Made by a program: the position numbers and the translations under genes. From contig NW_025062475.1 of NCBI RefSeq assembly GCF_000002995.4, forward strand, positions 9,986,187 through 10,050,186: a DNA stretch of 64,000 bases, given 5' to 3'. Positions 32,752-45,912 of this stretch are shown piece by piece (within the stretch, counting starts at the first letter, position 1; each line of letters begins with the position of its first letter). A model generated the notes under the pieces. The model did not search any database, was not told the DNA's origin, and saw only the letters and a list, made by a program, of their open reading frames with translations. Origin of the DNA: Brugia malayi (lineage: Eukaryota > Nematoda > Chromadorea > Rhabditida > Onchocercidae).

Positions 32752-32791
32752 GTAGTTGGGAATGTAAGTGAACACTTACATTCCCAACTAC
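32752..32791. repeat. Perfect 40-bp palindrome (19-bp arms, 2-nt centre)
   Basis: The left arm GTAGTTGGGAATGTAAGTG (32752-32770) is matched exactly by its reverse complement at 32773-32791, with only AA between. It lies 46 bp upstream of the ATG at 32838 and about 40 bp before the TTCCAG acceptor. Confidence 0.9.
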
Positions 32792-32828
32792 GGATGTAAA
32801 ATTCATATCACTGATAAATACTGAATAT

Positions 32829-32833
32829 TCCAG
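32829..32833 (+). promoter_or_regulatory. Candidate trans-splice acceptor of SSB-like copy 2
   Basis: ATTCCAG|GAAAATG places an AG acceptor 4 nt before the start codon, the usual spacing of spliced-leader addition in nematodes. Confidence 0.5.
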
Positions 32834-32837
32834 GAAA

Positions 32838-34200
32838 ATGCTTCAATTATTAGGTCGAGTATTAGTACGAGGGCCTATTATACAACGAGCCCAATTGCTA
32901 CAAGTATGATTTTTTTCTTTACACTAAGTAAGGTATTTTATTAGGGAATCTTAATTGATGTTAGTGCAGAAGGAGTCGTTGTGATCTTAGTAATTTAAAT
33001 ATTAAGATGCAGTTATTAACTTAGTTGCCAATTATCATCATGATTCCATTGTCGATTTATTTCAAACGTTGAATTAAATTGAATTTTGATTGAAAACTAT
33101 GGTAAAATTCTTGTAAACTACGTGTTGATCATATTTGTGACAGAATAAATGACCCTTTGATTTCTTTTTTTCAGCATGTTGGAAGAGGTTTGGCTACGCA
33201 AGGTCAGAAGGTGGTTGAGGAAATCAGTGATGATGGTGCCAATTTCCCTGCAGATGCTGAAGATTTTGCAGGAATAGAAGCTGATGCAGACTCCAGGACG
33301 CGTTATAATTTTGAGTAGGGCATTTGACTTTTTTTATTATTCCAAAATGCTTTATGAATAAGAAAGTAAGATTTATGAATAAGGAAATTTCGGAATATAA
33401 GGGATCAAGAATTTCTTTTTTTTTCATAGTTTTTAAAATTTGACATTACTTTCAGTACATTTTTTCTCCATTAGTTATTCTTTTTCATAATATATGTTTT
33501 TATAGTGAGAACCATATCGAAGTGACTGGTGTTGTTCGGGGACCACCGAGAGTATATACAATGCCAACCGGTCGACAATATGCCATTGTAAAGCTATCAA
33601 CAACAAGTGGTATGTTGTTGATTTGTGTGATTTGATTATTATTATTTATTAATATTAAAAGAAAAAATTAAAATTCTTAATTTATTAGAAAAAAAAAAGG
33701 AAAACAAAAAACTTAAACCCAGAGAATTTTTTGTTTCGAATTTATGATTATGATTGTCAAGTATGTGCAAGATTTTGTTGAAGTTGATCGTCGAGGTTCT
33801 GGACGATTTGTCTCTTTTGTCGATGTTTTTGCGCCTAATAATATAGTCGACTATATCAAGGATCACGTTCGTGAAGGTATACTGTCTTGATTGTTTTTGA
33901 GTTACCTTCTTTCTTTGTTCGACAATAATTGTTTTAACGTGTCAGATTACTTAGCAGACATGTATTATAATTTTATGTTTCTATTAAAATCTCGGATATG
34001 CTTCAGGAATACAAGTATACGTGAGCGGTCAGCTTAGGAGTAGACTGCGAACAGATGAAGATGGACGATCATTCCAGGATGTACGAGTTCAAGCTAGTGG
34101 ACTTTTCAAAATCGTTGATCCAAAACACATCATAGAAAAGAATAGTTCAACTGGGAAGGATGCCAGTAAAGTGAATTCAGGAGCAGAGCAAACATCATAA
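32838..34200 (+). CDS. Mitochondrial single-stranded DNA-binding-like protein (copy 2)
   Basis: Second SSB-family OB-fold protein. The start MLQLLGRVLVRGPIIQRAQL and HVGRGLATQ look like a mitochondrial presequence. An acidic spacer (DGANFPADAEDFAGIEADAD) follows. The OB-fold runs NHIEVTGVVRGPPRVYTMP, TGRQYAIVKLSTTS, DFVEVDRRGSGRFVSFVDVF (family strand HRISVF), NNIVDYIKDHVREGIQVYVS and GQLRSRLRTDEDGRSFQD (family LEGKIDYGEYMDKNNVRRQ), then VRVQASGLFKIVDP. Five exons with consistent junctions, including an acceptor at 33776 (TGCAAG|AT) that completes an Asp codon. The stop follows GAEQTS at 34198-34200; AATAAA at 34331-34336 is the likely poly(A) signal. Expected role: coating single-stranded mtDNA during replication with the Twinkle helicase and polymerase gamma. 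The acidic spacer before the OB-fold is unusual. Confidence 0.82.
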
Positions 34201-36037
34201 AATGTCTTTGATATGTGGTCACTGCATAAGTTCTTTTTTGCTTTTTTATTCTGTGTCTCTTGTGAACATTTTTATTACTTGTGAACATGTTTATCACTTT
34301 CCTGTATGTAATCTATTTACTTTCTAAAACAATAAAAGAAATTCTAGAGTTTCGTTTCCAGTAAAAATTTACCTTATCGCATTTCCTTCTCAGTCTTTGT
34401 TTTTTACTGTCTTTAATGCGCATGAAATTTTAAAAGGTGAGTAGATATGCTGATCAGTTGCTCTAATCATCGTATCTATTCATGTTTTTAAATAATCCTG
34501 TACCGGTTGTTCTAACCTGCTGCTTCATATATATTTTATATTAAAAATTGAGTAGCTTTCATAAATGATAACTCATTCAGGCTTCATATCCAAAGTTTCA
34601 GTTAAATTTTAAGTCATATAAATGATTAAGGAATTGTTTATTTATTTTTTAGAGCTGTTTGCATGCAAAGATTTTAGCCCTATGTTCTTACAGGCTGAGT
34701 CATTCTAAATCAGTTTGAATATAAACCCTAACTTAGAAACTGCCTAAGCGATAGAGCTAAAAATACATGGGAACTATATGTAACCTAGATCCAAGGAATA
34801 TTCCTCTGATAATGTCTTCTTTTTTTACAAGGATGATGGTATCTGCACGAAGATTACATTAGCAAAATCAGTTAATTAAAGCAAAGAGCAACTTGAGAAG
34901 CAACGAATTAAATCAAAAAATGCTTGAATCTAATAAAATTATGGGACAACCGACACTACAAAAATCAGAAAAATTGATTTAGCAAAAGATGATAAAGATA
35001 AGTGTAAGAGAATGAGCGTCATTTAACTAAAGCATAACGATGAATGTGTGGGAGTGTTTGTGGAGATTTTGTCACAAGCGACCTTATTTTATTTGTGATG
35101 CTAATTCATTTGAAAAAAAAAAAAGTTTTCTTGAAGAAATGTTTCTGGAAATTTTAGTTTTCGAAATACAAATATGATCTTTTCTGAAGTATGCATGTAG
35201 CAAATAAAATTATGTAATAAAGAAATTGATTGATTCATTTAGCAACAGCAACAATTTTCGTTATTCGAGTATTTGTTAAAAAAATTTTTCAGTTGTAATT
35301 CCTTTTAAAAAATATCTCTCAAGTGATTCCATCAAATGAAATGCTACGAAGAAAGATTATGACATAAATTAATGATATTTGATAAAATTTAGAAAATGAA
35401 CTATTTGGAGACAGTGTATGAAATGAATTCGACGATCAAAATGGCTGTAATAATAGATAGCACTGTTAGACTGACCGAAAAATAAAAAATGGGAAAAATA
35501 CCTTAAATCTTTCTTAATTCATTCCAAAGTAAAACTCCAGTGATTAGCATCCATTTTGTTGCAAAGGGTTTTTGTTTTATTTAATTTTTTTCGTTCCTTT
35601 TAAGTAATAAAATACGTCGAGAATGAAAAATTGGATAAATAAGAAAGGGAAAAGACATTTCTCATCACAGAATACTAGACATACTTTGAAAATTGCAGAA
35701 ATTTGTTCATTAAATGTTTTAAATAACACTGATAAGAAAAAAAATAACGAAAGTAGTACATTTATTAGCAAAATGTTTCAAAATGTAAAATAGTTTCAGT
35801 TGAAATGATTAATTGAGGTATGTATTATAAAATATAAGCGACACTGCAAAAATAGCTAAAGTAATTATTTGCACCGTAGTGAATTCAAATTATCCATAAT
35901 TTTCGAAATTCGAAAAAAAACATCATCTAATGGTCTTATTAATATCTATGATACAATTATTTACAGTTCAATGAAATATTAATGACTTTTCGGGCTATTT
36001 GAAAATGAAACATTTACAATTTATCGGGAAAAAAATC
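34201..36037. other. AT-rich intergenic region with coding-like scraps
   Basis: About 1.8 kb after SSB copy 2. Three plus-strand stretches look protein-like but do not form a gene I can defend: about 34855-34980 (IKAKSNLRSNELNQKM...), 35040-35190 (MNVWECLWRFCHKRPYF...) and 35394-35482 (MNYLETVYEMNSTIKM..., preceded by a TTTAG acceptor). They may be exons of a small gene or remnants of one. Confidence 0.3.
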
Positions 36038-36627
36038 TTAAGGTAAGTTCACACTTCCGAACATATTAAGATATGAATAATCAGGTGATTCTTTACTTAT
36101 TTTTGCTGAACGGAATGAATTTCTTCGTGAAAATTTATTGCATTCTGCAAAAAAAGGAAATAATTAAAGGAAAAGCAAGTATTAATAATGAAAAATCTTG
36201 AAAATATAACAAGCAAACTTTAGTTTCATTCAATAATTTGCAAAATTTCACTTCTCAATTATAATTAACTTTGTTTATATTTATTTCAAAAATGGTATCG
36301 TATGAAAGATAGCAATATGAAAGAATAATAAATGAAATGAAATATTGTGATTTGCTAATGGATTAAAACAAATTGACCAAATTAGCTATTAAAAGTTTAA
36401 GAAAAAAAAAATTAACTATCAGAGAGAAAGTATTCTAAGAATTAAGAAGTAATCCTATAAAAGTATCCGAGTTTTTTAGTCCTTAAATATAGGACGGAAT
36501 TATTAGAATTGTAAAATTTTCATCCAATATTACCTGTTTTTTTATCACATATCATTTGATCACCATTTTTTATAATTGATTCAGTCTTTTGTCGTCGTTT
36601 CGCGATAATTTTATTATAAAATTCCAT
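36038..36627 (-). CDS. Candidate small two-exon gene (66 aa), unrecognised
   Basis: Exon 36534-36627 begins ATG right after TTTTTTAAG and reads MEFYNKIIAKRRQKTESII, ending KKTE across a donor CAG|GTAATATT. Exon 36038-36144 follows a TTTTTTTGCAG acceptor and reads CNKFSRRNSFRSAKISKESP, then DYSYLNMFGSVNLP-stop. The phases fit exactly, codon use is like the neighbouring genes, and the product is basic with RRNSFRS-type phosphorylation-like sites. It could be a whole micro-protein or the last two exons of a longer gene whose earlier exons I cannot find. No homologue is recognised. Confidence 0.35.
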
Positions 36628-37714
36628 CTTAAAAAACGGTTAAATTGTGCATAATTTTAATTGAAGTTTTCGAAATGAAGTACGAATGAAAGAGAGCAAA
36701 AGAAGTAACCGTTCTTATTTTAGTAGAATATTCGAATAAATTTTAATTCACAAAAAAAATTTTAGATAAAAAAATAGAGCAAAATTTAAACAAATTGATG
36801 AAAATAATTTTCACACTTATCTTAAAACAATTAAATGCAACGATAGATATAAGAAGCTGAAAATTTTCTATTCGCAAATGCAACAGAATGTTTTATTTGT
36901 TTCATAAATTCTCAAAAAATACCAAATAACACTTGAAATATTATTCATATATTACTTGATGCTTTCTTAGTTTACACAATTTTGTTCGTTGATGACGTTA
37001 GTGAAATGATCAATGATTTCTTATTTACATAGAGATTTATCTTTCCATTCATCCAGCGTTTTAATAAATTTTATAATTAACTTTCGTCCATTTTTATTAC
37101 TTATCATTTTTTAATAATTTCTTCATGTAATATATCTAAAATTTTCTAAAATAATTAGCAGTGCAACGTTATTTTTTACAATTTCTTGCGCATAATATGA
37201 AGTTAACATGCAGTAAAATTACTATTTAAAGAAGTAATTAAATATTGATTAGCTAGAACGAATCAATTGTTGACCAATTAGTCGGTCAGTGGCTAGTAAT
37301 TTTATTATTGGTAGATTAGTAACTGGGTTTATTATAGTTGACCAATAATTGCTATCATCAGTAAATAGTTTGCTGATCACTCAATCAGTATCGATTGATC
37401 AAAAATTATGATAAAACGGTGAAGAAAAAGTAAAACGACGAATATAAAAACTAACTAAGTAATGTTAGTTTTGCTCAATTGATCATATCAACAGATTAAA
37501 CGATTAAATTAATTAATTCAGTTAGAATAAAAAGTTGAACAGTAATTAATGGTTTCTCATTTCTATTAACTTTCATTCAAATAACTAAACTGTGGTACTT
37601 AAATATCATTGTTAGAATTTATTTCACAGACGATTAAATCTATAATCTTTTTTAAATATTGATAGCTATACTAATGTAATTTCTTTTAGATAATGATAAT
37701 ATGCAAAAGAAGCA

Positions 37715-37749
<35 letters not shown>

Positions 37750-39543
37750 GTAGGATTTCTTAGAAAAATACTTGCAGTAAATAAGAATTGACACCGAAAT
37801 ATCCAAATATAGAAAAAAAGCAGAAAGAGAGAATAAATTTAACTTTTTTGCATCATTTTTAATATCAAAGAAATTCCACAAAAATATATAATTTTACTTC
37901 AATTTATTCAAAATTCACTAAAAGAAAGAAATTTTCTAATTCAAATAGCAAGTTTTACTTAAAGAATCTAAGTTAAAATGCTTTTTTTTTTAAAAGAGAG
38001 TTTGAAATGAATTTCATTATTTTGAAAGAATGTTTTTTAAAAAAAAAAACAAATGAAAGTAAGAAAAATGGTGATTTCGCCAAACTATTTGTACTTAAGA
38101 TGATGCAAGAAAATGAAGTTAGTTTGATGACAAAAAAAGTTCAAAAAAAAATTTTTCTTATTTACCATTTAACATCAGTTGTTAAGCACTTTCAGGGGAA
38201 AACGAAAAAAAAAAACGAAAAAAAACAAAATGATCATTCATCAACATGTTGATAAACAAATTACAAATGAAAAACAAGCTCGAACTGAATTATTCGGAAA
38301 AAAAATTGAAACTTTGTTTTCTTTTATTTTTTAGATACCTTTAATTTGAATGATGAAACTTTATCACCTGTCACCTCTATTCTCGTTCTATTACTTTTTA
38401 GTTTTTTCTCAACTTTTTTTCTTACCTGAAATTTATTTTGCTTGAAAGGTAGTGTTTACATTAATCATCATGGGAATGCTCTTTATTGCATATTTTTTTT
38501 TTAGTTATGAATTATTTATAATAGTTTTTAATTATTTAAAAAATGACAATTTAACGATCATAGCAGATGTTATATTTAAAAAGAATTATTCTACCATTTC
38601 TTTTCTTATGTCCAATACTTGTAATTATTGAAATAAAAAGAAGGAAATATTAAAATCTTTGGGATGGATTAAATTTTTATTTATGTTGTTTTTACAACAT
38701 TCTTGAATGAATGACGTAAGTGTTAAGTGTTGATACATTCGTAAAGATTCTCTTTCAAATTTGATTTTTGATTTATTACATTCCAATAGAAAAATATTTT
38801 GATTTCTTAAAATTTTTTTCTCTTTCTAAGAGTGACAAATTTAAGTCAGTTTTCAAAATTTTCATTAAAAGTAGTTAAATAAGCTAAATTAATTATAAAC
38901 TTAGGGTTTAAAAAATTTTTCTATTCCTACATTTAATTATATATCAACGTATGAATTAAAAAACAAAAAGGAAGGAAGGGATGATTGCAATAAAAAAAGG
39001 TTGCAATTTGTATGAAATTGACAATTTAGATTTTGAAATTAGATGTATTCAGTGTTTAATGAATAATGCATAGAAATTTAATAAAATAAAGTAAATTGAA
39101 TATTATCAGATAATACAAGATGAAAAATAACATCAAAATATAGAACTAATAAAAATCGCAAAATAATTAGAAGACAATAGTTCTTTTTCTCTTTTACAAA
39201 ATTCTTCTCATTTTTAGGCGTTGTTTGTTTCTGATATAAAATCAGTTCATAATATGAATTATTGAAAATTTTCTGGAGAAAAATTTATGAATTCAAATCT
39301 CACTTGCTTTTGAAATTTGTAGGAAGGAATTTAAATTTCGCTCATTTTCAATTTTATTTACTTTGTATTTCCTTTACCACTTGCATATTTCAATAGCTTT
39401 AAAACAATTTTAATTTTAAGTGAAAAATGAATCAGTCATCAATTAAATTTTTCACTGAAGTTTCTTGATGATTGTGCTTTGAAATTATTTTTTTTATCAA
39501 TTCCATAATAGAGAGAAGAATGAAGTAGCTAAATGCAGTGATC
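36628..39543. other. AT-rich gene-poor region
   Basis: About 2.9 kb. It contains an A32 homopolymer (37717-37748), a stretch near 37240-37400 rich in degenerate ATTAGT / TTGACCAAT / GATCA motifs, and a Lys-rich low-complexity open frame at 38007-38252 that I do not trust. No supported gene, although the first exon of the Ig-like gene probably lies somewhere near its right end. Confidence 0.45.
37717..37748. repeat. A32 homopolymer
   Basis: An uninterrupted run of 32 adenines with no obvious transcript or retroposon body attached. Confidence 0.9.
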
Positions 39544-40030
39544 ATGTTGGCATGTCTTGCATACGATGATGTCTGCGAGAATGTAACAAATGTGGAAGCT
39601 AAGCTCGGCCAAACAGTACAGTTAAAATTCAACAAATTCACCGGCAATATTGATATTGAATTGAAGTATCCCGAGAATGGTGCAATTTATCAAAAGGCTA
39701 TAATCAAAGATGGCAAAACAACAAAATACGGGGTAAATTATTATTTTTTTTGTTCATATTACGAACAAGAGAAAGATTTAACTTAGATATAATTCATTTG
39801 ATGTATTTGAAAATAATTCAAGTATCAATTCACTTCGAAACAGTTTTGAAGCAAATCATCATTATTACTTTATTTTTGTGATTAACACGTTATAGATGGA
39901 ACGTTTTGGAAATCGGATAACCTACATAAACGGCAGTCTTATTATAAGAAATGTAAAGGAAAGTGATGCAGCATCATATACATATAAATTAGGTCATTAT
40001 TCACAGAAAATAAAACTTATTCTTTCATAG
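39544..40030 (+). CDS. Small Ig-like domain protein, probably secreted
   Basis: Two exons (39544-39732 and 39896-40030) join in phase 0. The product reads MLACLAYDDVCENVTNVEAK, LGQTVQLKFNKFTGNIDIEL, then after the splice MERFGNRITYINGSLIIRNV and KESDAASYTYKLG. The NGSLII...V..SDAASY pattern is the E-F strand region of an I/V-type immunoglobulin fold, but the usual F-strand cysteine (YxC) is replaced by YTY. The frame stays open upstream to 39529, just after a possible acceptor (AAGTAG), so a 5' exon with the main signal peptide is probably missing from this model. Such single-Ig secreted proteins are common in parasitic nematodes. Function unknown. Confidence 0.6.
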
Positions 40031-40727
40031 CAACTATACATTTGAGTGTAATCACCTTCCTTGATATGGTTTTATCACTTTGATACTACTCGTTGTAATG
40101 ATAGGGATAGCGTCCAAATAAGTAGTGAATGAATGTTCATAAAGAATTGTTTTACTTTAATTAATTGGATTGTGAAAAATAAGGAAAAATCTTTACATTG
40201 ATGTGAGGAACAATCATGCTATGTTTTAATATAGTTTCCTTACCCCTTCTTCCCATTCCAAATTTTCTAAAAGCATATGTTTTCAAATTCAATTTTGGTC
40301 CTGTTTTGATTTAATTGCGAGGGAATGTTATTGCAACAGTGAAATGATAATCGGATCACGAATCTAATACCTTTCAAGGTCCTAAGATCTTTGTTTAAGG
40401 CGAAATTTTAGTCACTGCTCTCTTTATTATTACTTATTTTTTTTTTTTTAGAACCAAATATAATACTATTTAATTTATGTTACGGATGCAATCAAACACT
40501 ACTACATTGCTGCATAGAACAATTTAACTTACTAAAGAATTATATAGCAGAAAGGGTATATGAATGATGGAAATTTTAGTTGAATTAATAAATCACAAGA
40601 CAATATATATATATATATATATATATATGAAAAAATAAGAACTGTACCATCTAATTCACTGTTCTAATAATCGTAACAAATGCGTAAAGCCATTACAGAA
40701 TTTATCACTTTGCATTTATATTTGTAA
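40031..40727. other. Convergent intergenic region
   Basis: About 0.7 kb between the Ig-like gene and the fucose-synthase gene. It includes a (TA)13 microsatellite at 40603-40628. No gene seen. Confidence 0.5.
40603..40628. repeat. (AT)n microsatellite
   Basis: 26 bp of AT dinucleotide repeat. Confidence 0.9.
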
Positions 40728-43516
<2,789 letters not shown>

Positions 43517-44504
43517 AATTTTGTGCCTAGTTTCAAACCAGCCTGTAAAACTAATGGAACCCAAATTAAAAGACAACACATAAAATTATTAAAAAAAAAA
43601 AAAAAAAAACTTGCCTGTGGTGTTCATCCCTGCGTATGCTTAAATTTTTTAGGACAACTGCTTCCCTTGTGAAAAAAGAGCCACCGACTTAAGCGTTATA
43701 TGACATGCCATTGTTCCAGCTGCCTCTCATGGCTCAGCACAACTAATTCCCGCAATGTCTCATAAACTACACTTAAAAGATAATTTGAACACTTATCCCA
43801 CCAGTGCATATTACCTTTTTGTATGACTTGGCTTTTTCAGATTTAATCAACATGGAATGTTAAAAATTCCAAATCATCATAATGTAATTTTATTTCTAAT
43901 TAAGATACACGTGTCACGCGATAATAACCTACTTCATAGCCATCCTACTCAGTAGAAAATAAAATCAACTACCTCACATTTACATCGCCTTTTTTTATTT
44001 GGACTAAATTTATCCTCAATTTAATTTTTGAAACTGGTCATTGCTACTTCAATTTGGAAATTTACACTAAAAATTTTTAAAATTAAACTAGTAAATAAAA
44101 ATCCGTTTTTCTATATGTTTTCAAGTTCTCAAGAGTTGTCTTGGTTATGTTATGAAAAAAAGTGCGTTATAAAAAAGAGACTACAAACCAACTGGCATTT
44201 CCTTTGACCTCATACTGATACTTTAATTTGTATTCTAATACATAACAAAGTGGAAAAGAAGAGGAAAACAAATTTAAAATATAAGAGAATAATGATAATA
44301 AATCACTGATGCTAACCAAATACAGTTTGAATACATTTATGGACTGCTTCTTCTGCAATTACGCAAGTTACTCTTGAAAAATCATTGGAAAGTGGGAAAC
44401 AATATACTAAAAAGCAAACGAGATTCCTGCAAAAATGAGCAAGAACACCACAACGGTAACAAATAAATATCCAGAAAAAATGGAAACAATTGTATCAATT
44501 CTTT
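43517..44504. other. Intergenic region between ger-1 and ubc-18
   Basis: About 1 kb. It includes an A19 run near 43591-43609 and a locally GC-richer stretch at 43610-43760 that may hold a 5' leader exon of ger-1 (an in-frame mini-exon with a GC donor is described in the findings). No separate gene is supported. Confidence 0.45.
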
Positions 44505-45880
44505 CTAAAAACCATCCGGTCGTTTAACTGCGTATTTTTTCGTATAATCTTCTGCTGTCTTATTGAATTTTTTCCTATCTTTCGTAAATTCTTCGGCAAG
44601 ATCTGCTCGCAATGGATGGTCAGGTTCTGGTTCGGTAATCAAACCAAGCAATGCATTCATCACTGAAATTCACCACTCTTCCTTTAATTTTTCGTTGCAC
44701 TATGAACTACGATACACAAAAATTGTGAAATAAGCAAAGCAAGAAAATATTCTTAGTTTATTTATTTCTTATTGTTACTCACAGTAATTAAGACATACAA
44801 CACAGGCAATCTCTGAAACGGTTAATTTCAAATAACTAACTAGGAAGTTGGTTTCGCAAACTAGACGACGAACAAGACTACTGAGTACAAATAAGCCATA
44901 TTACAAATAAGTTATATTATAAATACTTCTTAAAGCTTTCAGACGTATTCTGTGGATAGTAAAGAAAAGCATGATCGAAACTTTTATTAATAAATAATTT
45001 TGAAACTTTATCATCAAAATGCAAGACTCAAATTTTTGAGTAAAAACTTTCTCTTGAAAACCAAACTCTAAAATGTAAGAAATGACCTTGTTCGGTTTTG
45101 GTAGCAGGTTTCCAGTTGTCAGGTGATATGATCGGAAGACATACTTGTCCCTTTTCGTCAACATTTGGGTGGTAAATCTTCGTCAAAAATGTGATTTTGG
45201 GCGGTTTAAACGGATATTCTACTGGAAAATCTATAGCTACTTTAAATGCTCCCTTGTTGTATGGCTCTTTATCCTGCAAATAATGCAACCCATAATACAA
45301 AAAAAGAAACCACTACACTCTGTTAATACTTCATGAATTTGCTGCTGGTTTCCGGTGATCTTATTATAAATACACAAGATATCTATGAAAAGCATTTTCA
45401 CTGGTTAATCCTAAAGTCGGCAGTATGACTTATTTAATAATATACATACCGGAACAAGGAGACCAGTCCAGTGCAGCAAATTATTTTCATCAAATTCAAC
45501 ACAGCAGAATGTCCTCGAATCAGATGACTGAATATCTGTTAGTTCCTACAAAAGGATTTAATATGTTTAATACAACAACGGCTAAAAATCAATAAGAAAT
45601 ACACAACTACACACCAAGCAAACAATCATTAACATTTTTAGAATTAAATAATTTCCATTCTTCGCCCTTAAAAGTGATGAAATGGAAGTAGCTGCCAACG
45701 CAAAAAGAACACATTCCAAAAACATGATGACAGCCAATTATGCAAACTGAAGCTATAAACAGCTTACCAAAAAGTTATCAGCACTGTAATAGTTGCAACT
45801 GCAAAACAAATTAAAATTTATTTGGATTCGAAAAAAAAAAACAAACGAACTTTTTTTAATCGGCGTGATGAAGAGGCCAT
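44505..45880 (-). CDS. ubc-18: Ubiquitin-conjugating enzyme E2 L3-type (UBC-18/UbcH7)
   Basis: E2 enzyme that hands ubiquitin to HECT and RBR-type ligases (e.g. Parkin, Ariadne). Four coding exons give the whole UBC fold: [10 protein letters not shown] at 45880, [20 protein letters not shown] with [12 protein letters not shown], then [20 protein letters not shown] and [20 protein letters not shown] with the active site [20 protein letters not shown], and the last exon [40 protein letters not shown] and KRPDGF-stop. The HPN motif, the catalytic Cys (QVCLP) and the His of DHPLRAD that marks the Lys-unreactive UBE2L3 class are intact. The length, about 155 residues, matches human UBE2L3. A TTATTCAG acceptor 24 nt before the ATG is a likely spliced-leader site. 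Confidence 0.96.
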
Positions 45881-45904
45881 TTTTGAGTAAAGTCGGTATA
45901 AACC

Positions 45905-45912
45905 CTGAATAA
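45905..45912 (-). promoter_or_regulatory. Candidate trans-splice acceptor of ubc-18
   Basis: On the minus strand TTTATTCAG|GG lies 24 nt upstream of the ubc-18 start codon, with a T-rich tract before it. Confidence 0.45.

Larger units (their letters stand above)
31589..32837. other. Divergent region between the two SSB-like genes
   Basis: About 1.25 kb holding both promoters. It is a mosaic: a comparatively GC-rich block (about 31640-31900), an inverted repeat (31901-31940), a strongly T-rich and A/C-poor block (about 31975-32520), and a perfect 40-bp palindrome (32752-32791) just before the plus-strand start. Confidence 0.6.

Noticed and set aside
38007..38252. 81-codon Lys-rich plus-strand frame
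   Set aside because: Low-complexity poly-K/E composition generated by A-rich sequence; no neighbouring exon in phase.
38351..38446. Signal-peptide-like ORF (MMKLYHLSPLFSFYYF...) upstream of the Ig-like gene
   Set aside because: Attractive as the missing first exon, but it reaches its own stop before the nearest usable donor, so it cannot be joined in frame to 39529.
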